Position numbers and translations under genes: made by a program. Shown in pieces: positions 1 to 3,434 of a stretch of DNA of 5,084 nt (the first letter of the stretch is position 1; each line of letters begins with the position of its first letter). The stretch comes from an uncultured Bacilli bacterium (GTDB lineage: Bacteria; Bacillota_I; Bacilli_A; RF39; UBA660), in contig CALVPL010000093.1 in assembly GCA_944351315.1 (NCBI GenBank), positions 1 through 5,084 of the forward strand, written 5' to 3'. The notes below the pieces were generated by a model, which saw only the letters and a list, made by a program, of their open reading frames with translations, did no database searches and was not told the origin of the DNA.

Positions 1-2
1 TT

Positions 3-50
3 ATTATTGTGATATTAATCATTTTAATAAAAATAGTACCAACTGCATAA
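3..50 (+). CDS. Probable C-terminal tail of a small hydrophobic peptide, cut by the window edge
   Basis: The frame from position 3 to the TAA at 48-50 reads IIVILIILIKIVPTA, which is strongly hydrophobic and resembles the membrane segment of the intact 29-residue peptide at 1200-1289. The hairpin that starts at 35 has the same architecture as the one starting at the stop codon of that intact peptide, so position and context agree. The start lies outside the window. The frame extends a few codons further into the hairpin than in the intact copy, so a small indel may separate them. With only 15 residues visible, it could also be non-coding sequence left from a decayed copy. Confidence 0.35.
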   Translation: MIVILIILIKIVPTA

Positions 51-109
51 GTCGGTACTAATACAAAGAAATTTGGAATAGTACCTAACGCTTCAAAATT
101 AGGTATTCC
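35..109 (+). other. Two hairpins of module copy A (structured 3' UTR)
   Basis: Hairpin 1 pairs 35-44 with 50-59: AGTACC/GGTACT, one A-C mismatch, then ACT/AGT, with a 5-nt loop. Hairpin 2 pairs TACCTAA (82-88) with TTAGGTA (99-105); an alternative fold also pairs GGAATA (75-80) with TATTCC (104-109). Both match hairpins in copy B at 1288-1316 and 1336-1357. Several base pairs differ on both sides so that pairing is kept. The hairpins lie between a small peptide tail and the terminator hairpin, as in copy B. Confidence 0.6.
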
Positions 110-155
110 TTTAATATTTTATGAAGTTTTCTTCATCTACATACATAGTAACATA

Positions 156-182
156 AAAACGACTTTTTGACAAGGTCGTTTT
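156..182. terminator. Bidirectional terminator hairpin, copy A
   Basis: The 8-bp stem AAAACGAC/GTCGTTTT encloses an 11-nt loop. On the minus strand the stem runs directly into GTCGTTTTTATG, a U-rich tract suited to ending the metallopeptidase transcript. On the plus strand it is followed by TTTTGTTATTTT, which would end the small-peptide transcript. The same hairpin recurs at 1402-1428 and, diverged, at 3108-3126. Confidence 0.7.
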
Positions 183-270
183 GTTATTTTAACCCGAGTC
201 GTGTCGTTTTTGTTATTTTAACCCGAGTCGTGTGATTTTAACCCGAGTCGTTTTGTTATTTTAACCCGAG
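175..270 (+). repeat. Short tandem expansion of the ATTTTAACCCGAGTCG unit
   Basis: Four copies of AACCCGAG start at 191, 220, 240 and 263, giving periods of 29, 20 and 23 nt. Each is preceded by ATTTT and the first three are followed by TCGT. Copy B has one unit. The repeated segment is the 5' arm of the GC palindrome plus the 3' arm of the terminator hairpin, so slipped replication at adjacent hairpins is a likely origin. The spacing is irregular and there are no distinct spacers, so it is not a CRISPR array. Confidence 0.85.
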
Positions 271-321
271 GCTCGGGTATCAATCAGTCTGGTGTCCTAA
301 AGGAAGACGTTCAACAACTTT

Positions 322-1029
322 TTATTTTAAATTATACTTTTCTGAAAAATATCTTAAACTTACTTCTAATATAGTATTTCCATCACTTATAACTTTACTT
401 TTATCATTTACATATTTTAAAAGTTCATCTTGCGTTTTTGTTTCTATTAAATATCTTCCTACAATCTTAAATAAATCATATCCATTATAATCTTCAGTTT
501 TTATATTTCCTTTAGAAAATTCTAGATCACTCATCTTAGGTAATTTTTGATTATTTTTTAAATTCAATATAATTTCTAAAAATTTACCATTTTCTATTAA
601 TTTTTCAGTTGTACCATCAAAATTACCAGCTAATGATTCATCAAGCCAGACAATTCTTTCCATATTATTTTTATCATATATAAATTTTTGAAACAATAAA
701 TGAAATGACTCATGAGCTAGAGTGCAATACCTTTCATATATATTTTTAGGATTTAGTAATATTTGTGTTTCTCCACCATAAAAACATCCTTGAGCCCAAC
801 TAGGTGGATTAGCTTTGGGAGCTAACTTTTTAATTCTATTAAAAAGATCTTCACGAGACAGAAAAAATGCTCCTTTTATTTTTGTTCCATAATTTTCTTT
901 TTTAAAAAAAAATAGATATTCTTTAAGTTTATTTGTAGAATATTTTAACACATCTTCACCATAATCTTTTAAAGATTCCGATATTAATATTTTATAAAAA
1001 TCATTTTCTAAAGTTATATATTTCTCCAT
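322..1029 (-). CDS. Gluzincin-like zinc metallopeptidase domain protein (Peptidase MA-like), 235 aa
   Basis: I chose the ATG at 1029 because AGGAG lies 7 nt upstream; the longer frame begins at a TTG at 1068 with no ribosome site. In the 235-residue protein the motif AHESFH gives HExxH (H106, E107, H110). Twenty residues later WLDESLAG places E131 where gluzincins have their third zinc ligand (compare W-L-x-E-G-L-A in Peptidase MA-like families). A charged N-terminal helical part comes first, and an aromatic region follows (YDLFKIVGRYL). No signal peptide or membrane segment is visible, so it is probably cytoplasmic or released by another route. The substrate is unknown. The gene stands alone, divergent from the small peptide at 1200 and running into repeat copy A, which supplies its terminator. 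Motif confidence is good; family placement is inferred. Confidence 0.75.
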   Translation of the reverse strand: MEKYITLENDFYKILISESLKDYGEDVLKYSTNKLKEYLFFFKKENYGTKIKGAFFLSREDLFNRIKKLAPKANPPSWAQGCFYGGETQILLNPKNIYERYCTLAHESFHLLFQKFIYDKNNMERIVWLDESLAGNFDGTTEKLIENGKFLEIILNLKNNQKLPKMSDLEFSKGNIKTEDYNGYDLFKIVGRYLIETKTQDELLKYVNDKSKVISDGNTILEVSLRYFSEKYNLK

Positions 1030-1041
1030 TTGATAACTCCT
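1030..1041 (-). promoter_or_regulatory. Ribosome binding site that decides the metallopeptidase start
   Basis: On the minus strand TAGGAG is followed by TTATCAA and the ATG at 1029, a normal 7-nt spacing. No comparable site precedes the TTG at 1068. Confidence 0.75.
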
Positions 1042-1077
1042 ATCAATATTGACTTTTTCAATTTGCAAGTGTGTTTT

Positions 1078-1098
1078 ACTAAATTGTCATAATTTAGT
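1078..1098. promoter_or_regulatory. Perfect 8-bp inverted repeat between divergent genes (possible operator)
   Basis: ACTAAATT (1078-1085) and AATTTAGT (1091-1098) flank a 5-nt spacer. The site lies between the start of the minus-strand metallopeptidase and the -35 of the plus-strand peptide promoter, 10 nt upstream of it. A dimeric repressor or activator could control both genes from here. No regulator gene is visible in the window, and AT-rich palindromes can arise by chance. Confidence 0.4.
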
Positions 1099-1107
1099 TT
1101 ATATTTA

Positions 1108-1136
1108 TTGCTATATAGCTATTAATTTATTCTAAT
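1108..1136 (+). promoter_or_regulatory. Sigma-A-type promoter of the small peptide gene
   Basis: TTGCTA (1108-1113), a 17-nt spacer and TCTAAT (1131-1136). The -10 end lies 64 nt before the ATG at 1200. The related promoter at 3287-3315 has the same 17-nt spacer and the same 64-nt distance to its ATG, which strengthens both calls. Confidence 0.7.
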
Positions 1137-1167
1137 TGAAATAGGGAAACTTAATTGTTGAGTGCTT

Positions 1168-1191
1168 GCCAACTTTCTTATGAAAGGAGGC
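1168..1191 (+). promoter_or_regulatory. Leader hairpin that occludes the Shine-Dalgarno site (copy 1)
   Basis: GCC (1168-1170) pairs with GGC (1189-1191) and CTTTC (1173-1177) with GAAAG (1182-1186), with an AA/GA internal loop and a TTAT tetraloop. The AAAGGAGG ribosome site (1183-1190) lies in the 3' arm, so folding should limit translation of the peptide. The leader at 3346-3371 has the same layout with different bases. Such occlusion is typical of type I toxin mRNAs. Confidence 0.6.
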
Positions 1192-1199
1192 TTGATATT

Positions 1200-1289
1200 A
1201 TGAAGAAAAAAGATTTATTAATCTCATTTCTAATATTAATAATCATTTTATTGATAGTCTCTTTAATGATTCTATCTATAAAGAAATAG
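1200..1289 (+). CDS. 29-residue single-pass membrane peptide, possible type I toxin (holin-like)
   Basis: The product is a lysine-rich start (MKKK), about 22 hydrophobic residues rich in I, L and V with one D near the start, and a short basic tail (SIKK). That is the form of a single membrane helix with charged ends. AAAGGAGG stands 9 nt before the ATG, a promoter lies 64 nt upstream, and a structured 3' UTR follows directly. Small hydrophobic peptides with an occluded ribosome site and a long structured 3' UTR are known as type I toxins in Firmicutes (TxpA, BsrG and putative holin-like families); this peptide fits the pattern but I recognise no family signature. It is divergent from the metallopeptidase, and its 3' UTR faces the convergent membrane-protein gene. 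A decayed copy starts at 3379 and a probable tail lies at 3-50. It could instead be a small regulatory membrane peptide. Confidence 0.65.
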   Translation: MKKKDLLISFLILIIILLIVSLMILSIKK

Positions 1290-1357
1290 CACTCAATCTA
1301 GCATAAATTAAGTGCTTAACCATTTACAGGTAGGTACTCAACTCGCCAAAGTTAAGT
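1288..1357 (+). other. Two hairpins of module copy B (structured 3' UTR)
   Basis: Hairpin 1: AGCACT (1288-1293) pairs with AGTGCT (1311-1316), then a C-A mismatch, then AAT/ATT. This is the same 6 bp, mismatch, 3 bp plan as at 35-59, with three base pairs changed on both sides. Hairpin 2: ACTCAACT (1336-1343) pairs with AGTTAAGT (1350-1357) with one mismatch. The first hairpin overlaps the stop codon of the small peptide. Confidence 0.6.
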
Positions 1358-1369
1358 ATTCCCTCTTTT

Positions 1370-1468
1370 AAGTTTTCTTCATCTATATACATAGTAACAT
1401 AAAAACGACTTTTTGACAAGGTCGTTTTGTTATTTTAATCCGAGGCTCGGGTATCAATCAATCTGGTG
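1370..1468 (+). repeat. Long direct repeat, copy B
   Basis: It matches 124-198 and 263-294 with only a few substitutions and lacks the 72-nt tandem expansion. It contains the AAAACGAC/GTCGTTTT hairpin and a palindrome ATCCGAG-G-CTCGGGT (1438-1452) that keeps pairing through a G-T wobble. It ends at TGGTG, which here is the CCA end of the tmRNA fragment read on the other strand. Confidence 0.85.
1402..1436. terminator. Bidirectional terminator hairpin, copy B
   Basis: AAAACGAC (1402-1409) pairs with GTCGTTTT (1421-1428) around an 11-nt loop; TGTTATTTT follows on the plus strand and GTCGTTTTTATG on the minus strand. It probably ends the small-peptide transcript from the left. It is also placed where a tmRNA terminator would be, 3' of the CCA end of the fragment at 1464. 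Confidence 0.7.
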
Positions 1469-1533
1469 GAATAGAGGAGAGTTGAACTCCTGTCCAAACA
1501 ATCCTATGAAAAAAACTTTATAAGCTTATGTGA
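1464..1533 (-). ncRNA. ssrA: 3' fragment of tmRNA (ssrA), 5' half missing
   Basis: Read on the minus strand, 1492-1499 is GTTTGGAC. A perfect T-arm follows (AGGAG, loop TTCAACT, CTCCT; 1475-1491), then the 7-nt acceptor strand CTATTCC (1468-1474) and ACCA (1464-1467). This is the standard 3' end of tmRNA, and the U at position 70 fits the G-U pair that directs alanine charging. The upstream part (to about 1533, including AAGCTTATAAAG) is consistent with the 3' strand of tmRNA helix 2. The rest of a roughly 350-nt tmRNA would fall inside the membrane-protein gene; no resume codon or tag region and no GATTCGAC-type 5' end is present. It is therefore a fragment, as left when an element integrates at the 3' end of ssrA. 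The upper limit is approximate. Confidence 0.8.
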
Positions 1534-1547
1534 TTCTTGTTTTAAAG

Positions 1548-1588
1548 GAAAATAAAAAAATATGCTTTTGTAAGATTAGCATATTTTT
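1548..1588 (-). terminator. Rho-independent terminator of the membrane-protein gene
   Basis: On the minus strand AAAAATATGC (1579-1588) pairs perfectly with GCATATTTTT (1556-1565) around a 13-nt loop and is followed by a T-rich run to about 1548. It lies 20 nt beyond the stop codon at 1608. Confidence 0.85.
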
Positions 1589-1607
1589 AATGTAATAGCA
1601 TGTTTTG

Positions 1608-2813
1608 TTATTTTTGTGAATTTTGTGTATTATTTGGTTTTCTTCTCAAAACTAATGAAGGTCCTTTTGTTTTTTCTAGTGCTATACCATATTCTTCATC
1701 GTTTATAAACGGCATTATTCTTTCTTGATTCGTATCTTTTTTTGGTTCTTCAATCTTATGATCTTTTGATATTGTTGAATCTATTGTTTGTTTTTTTTCA
1801 ACGCTATCGTTTGGAAATGATTCTATGATTCTTTTGCGTTCTTGTAAGTGTGATTCTACAATACTAATCTCTCTTATTTTATTTTCAATTTGAAAATCAA
1901 TATATTGTTGTTCTTCATATGCTTCGTTGATTTTATTTGGTAATGAATTTTCACCTAATTCATTATTTAAATTATTAAAAGCTTTCATATAATCTTTATT
2001 TCTTTTAATCATATATCCGCTGGCTCCCATGGTTCCAATAATAAGTGGTGTAAATAAAGACATCCATCCTAGAGATGTTATGTAATCTCTTACTATTATA
2101 ATTGGTATTTCTACAAACGTTGTAGTAAGAATTGCTCCCATCATTCCCGATATAATAATATCCATTACTTTTTGACTCTTTGTTCTTACTCTCCAAAACT
2201 TTTCGTGTAAAACTTTTTGAGTGGTCAAGACATCTAATTCAGCATATTTATTTTTTAAAAGTGTAGAAAGATCTTCAATTCTTTTTTTAACATCATCTTT
2301 AGTTTGTGCTATCTCTTTATCATTACTAGATAAAGATTTTAAAACAGATTGATTTGAACTTAGTAAATCCATTGTTTGTTGAATAGTTTTATTTCTATTT
2401 TTAGTTTTTTCCAATTCTATTGTGTGTTTCATTTCTTCTTGAATTTTTTCCACTTGAGTGTCGGCAGTTGTAAATGCTTTTAATCTTTCTTTTGTTTTAT
2501 ATTTCCACTCTAGTATTTTTCTTCCGATGGTTCCTACACATAGGGAACTACCTGCTAGAATAAAAGGAAAACTTTCTGCAGGAATAGTTTTTATTAAAGA
2601 TGATATAATTCCATTTTTTGTTAATATTGCAAATAAAATTAATAAACATATATAAGATACTAAAGAGAATGCTATAGTTTCTATTACTTTATATTCAAGT
2701 TGGTTAACATAAGATAATTTTTTTCTTACATCACTTATTTTGATTTGTTCATTATTCTTTTGAAATTCTGTTTTTAATTCTTCATTTGTTTTGTTAAAAT
2801 TTTCTGTGTTCAT
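1608..2813 (-). CDS. Four-helix membrane protein with coiled coils and an internal duplication, function unknown
   Basis: I do not recognise this 401-residue protein. Its order is a charged N-terminus (1-40), hydrophobic helices at about 43-65 and 80-98, a long coiled coil (about 115-210), helices at about 217-241 and 247-268, a second coil (about 280-332) and a polar, probably disordered tail ending in LVLRRKPN. The second helix of each pair and what follows are alike: FPFILAG..GTIGRK..KERLKAF (about 82-113) against FTPLIIG..GASGYM..KDYMKAF (about 254-279). The protein therefore looks like two TM-TM-coil units. No signal peptide is seen, and both termini are predicted on the same, probably cytoplasmic, side. 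The start is secure: AAGGAGG with 9-nt spacing and a promoter just upstream. The gene is alone, ends in its own terminator and converges on module copy B. A structural or scaffold role is possible but unproven. Confidence 0.85.
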   Translation of the reverse strand: MNTENFNKTNEELKTEFQKNNEQIKISDVRKKLSYVNQLEYKVIETIAFSLVSYICLLILFAILTKNGIISSLIKTIPAESFPFILAGSSLCVGTIGRKILEWKYKTKERLKAFTTADTQVEKIQEEMKHTIELEKTKNRNKTIQQTMDLLSSNQSVLKSLSSNDKEIAQTKDDVKKRIEDLSTLLKNKYAELDVLTTQKVLHEKFWRVRTKSQKVMDIIISGMMGAILTTTFVEIPIIIVRDYITSLGWMSLFTPLIIGTMGASGYMIKRNKDYMKAFNNLNNELGENSLPNKINEAYEEQQYIDFQIENKIREISIVESHLQERKRIIESFPNDSVEKKQTIDSTISKDHKIEEPKKDTNQERIMPFINDEEYGIALEKTKGPSLVLRRKPNNTQNSQK

Positions 2814-2822
2814 GAAATCCTT

Positions 2823-2869
2823 CCTCCTTAATTGTTTGCTATTTTAACATATTTGTTTTTTTAAGTCAT
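2823..2869 (-). promoter_or_regulatory. Promoter and ribosome site of the membrane-protein gene
   Basis: On the minus strand ATGACT (2864-2869), a 17-nt spacer ending in TGT, and TAAAAT (2841-2846) form an extended -10 promoter. AAGGAGG (2823-2829) follows, 9 nt before the ATG at 2813. The 5' leader is only about 20 nt, so no riboswitch is expected. Confidence 0.7.
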
Positions 2870-2990
2870 TAATTTTATTTAGTAAGTACTCGTTTTAGAA
2901 GAAAAAGAGAGTTTATTTAAATCAACTATTTTTGTTTTCTAAGTTGTATAAGAAAGAATTTATATATCATGACGTATTAAAATCTAGATG
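2870..2990. other. Non-coding stretch, no gene seen
   Basis: This lies upstream of the membrane-protein promoter and before copy C. It holds only very short frames (for example ATGACGTATTAA) and no hydrophobic peptide like the one at 1200. By position it corresponds to the peptide part of the module, so copy C seems to have lost its peptide. Confidence 0.5.
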
Positions 2991-3028
2991 AAAGAAGAAG
3001 CTATTTGAAATTTCGCTTTTCTTTTTTT
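2991..3028 (+). terminator. Rho-independent terminator-like hairpin at the head of copy C
   Basis: AAAGAAgAAGC (2991-3001, one bulged G) pairs with GCTTTTCTTT (3015-3024) and runs into TTTTTTT on the plus strand. It occupies the place of hairpin 1 in copies A and B. No plus-strand gene is visible in front of it, so it may be a remnant or may end an unannotated RNA. Confidence 0.6.
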
Positions 3029-3029
3029 G

Positions 3030-3198
3030 AGTTATTAACTTGACGAGATTGAAGGTTCTTTTTGTTTTGTGTAAGTTCTCTTGATATATTTATAATAACA
3101 TTAAAAAAGAATTTTTGATAAGTTCTATTTATAAATTTATCCGAAATACCTAAAGATTCGGATTAAACTCTTGTGGTGCAATTGAGGAAGTTATCTAC
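3030..3198 (+). repeat. Diverged module copy C
   Basis: It aligns with copies A and B from the second hairpin (AACTT/AGGTT, 3037-3041/3052-3056) through ATAATAACAT, an AGAA/TTCT hairpin with an 11-nt loop, and ATCCGAA/TTCGGAT (3139-3145/3157-3163) to TGGTG-N6-AGGAAG (3174-3190). Loop bases TTTTTGAYAAG are kept while stem bases change in pairs. The last part can pair AAGTT with AACTT (3188-3203) where copy B has the tmRNA T-arm. No coding sequence lies in it, and 3200-3286 shows nothing recognisable. Confidence 0.65.
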
Positions 3199-3286
3199 AA
3201 CTTGTTAGTAATTTAATATAAGAAGCAATCACTATTTAAATGATAACATACATTTTTGAATTTTAAATAAAAGTATTTTTGTTCGC

Positions 3287-3315
3287 TTGTTTTATAAATT
3301 TGCTTATTATATAAT
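3287..3315 (+). promoter_or_regulatory. Promoter of the truncated peptide copy
   Basis: TTGTTT (3287-3292), a 17-nt spacer and a perfect TATAAT (3310-3315). The distance from the -10 end to the ATG (64 nt) equals that of the promoter at 1108-1136. Confidence 0.75.
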
Positions 3316-3345
3316 TTTAACCGGAACATTTGATGTGAGTGTCGT

Positions 3346-3371
3346 CCTCCAATCTTGAGAAAGAAAGGAGG
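3346..3371 (+). promoter_or_regulatory. Leader hairpin that occludes the Shine-Dalgarno site (copy 2)
   Basis: CCTCC (3346-3350) pairs with GGAGG (3367-3371) and TCTT (3353-3356) with AAGA (3361-3364), with an AA/AA internal loop and a GAGA tetraloop of the GNRA type. The Shine-Dalgarno sequence itself is the 3' arm. The layout equals that at 1168-1191, while most stem bases differ. Confidence 0.65.
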
Positions 3372-3378
3372 GATAGAA

Positions 3379-3399
3379 ATGAAGAAAAGGGGATGTTAG
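3379..3399 (+). pseudogene. Start of a small peptide gene cut off, probably by the insertion sequence
   Basis: A strong AAAGGAGGG and an ATG are followed by only MKKRGC and a stop. Promoter, leader and the first codons (ATGAAGAAAA) match the intact peptide gene at 1200, whose product begins MKKKD. The match ends at about 3388, where the insertion-sequence end seems to begin. The remainder could lie beyond the right end of the window. It could also be a genuine 6-codon leader peptide, but the resemblance to the intact copy favours truncation. Confidence 0.55.
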
Positions 3400-3434
3400 A
3401 AAATAGATAATTTATTTTCTATACATCTTCTTTT
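3384..3434. terminator. Long hairpin directly after the transposase stop codon
   Basis: GATGT+TAGAAAATA (3392-3405) pairs with TATTTTCTA+ACATC (3413-3427), with one bulged T and a 7-nt loop. Wobble pairs extend the stem outward through GGGG and CTTCTTTT. It probably ends the transposase message on the minus strand and may shield it from outside transcription. It spans the likely left end of the insertion sequence. Confidence 0.6.

Larger units (their letters stand above)
124..295 (+). repeat. Long direct repeat, copy A (terminator and GC palindrome)
   Basis: Positions 124-198 match 1370-1444 almost base for base, and 263-294 match 1437-1468. Copy A is longer by exactly 72 nt because of an internal tandem expansion. 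The unit holds an AAAACGAC/GTCGTTTT hairpin (156-163/175-182, 11-nt loop) and a palindrome, ACCCGAG-G-CTCGGGT (264-278). It ends in TGGTG-N6-AGGA just beyond the stop codon of the minus-strand gene at 322. It is probably the 3' end of the peptide transcript to its left and also the terminator of the minus-strand gene. Confidence 0.85.

Noticed and set aside
175..270. Possible CRISPR array in the repeated AACCCGAG segment
   Set aside because: Repeats are too short and irregular (periods 29, 20, 23), the intervening bases are themselves part of the repeat, and no cas gene is present.
260..330. Plus-strand reading with similar peptides in all three copies (RGSGINQSG in A and B, RFGLNSCG in C)
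   Set aside because: The frames have no start codon with a ribosome site, stop early in copy B, and cross the hairpins and the tmRNA end. The similarity is explained by the shared nucleotide repeat, though third-position changes in copy C are suggestive.
1030..1068. Extending the metallopeptidase by 13 residues to the TTG at 1068
   Set aside because: There is no ribosome site before the TTG, while the ATG at 1029 has AGGAG at proper spacing.
1464..1850. Complete tmRNA gene on the minus strand
   Set aside because: The expected 5' half would overlap the membrane-protein gene, and no tmRNA 5' end or tag-peptide frame with a stop is found in the window.
2005..2196. Second minus-strand frame of 63 codons inside the membrane-protein gene
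   Set aside because: It lies in another frame within a gene that has clear start, ribosome site, promoter and terminator; its composition is Y/N/S-rich as expected of a shadow frame.
2458..2655. Plus-strand frame of 65 codons antisense to the membrane-protein gene
   Set aside because: No ribosome site or promoter precedes it, and its hydrophobic look mirrors the complementary strand of membrane helices.
3379..3399. MKKRGC as an attenuator leader peptide of the transposase
   Set aside because: It is on the opposite strand to the transposase and its promoter and leader match the intact small-peptide gene instead.
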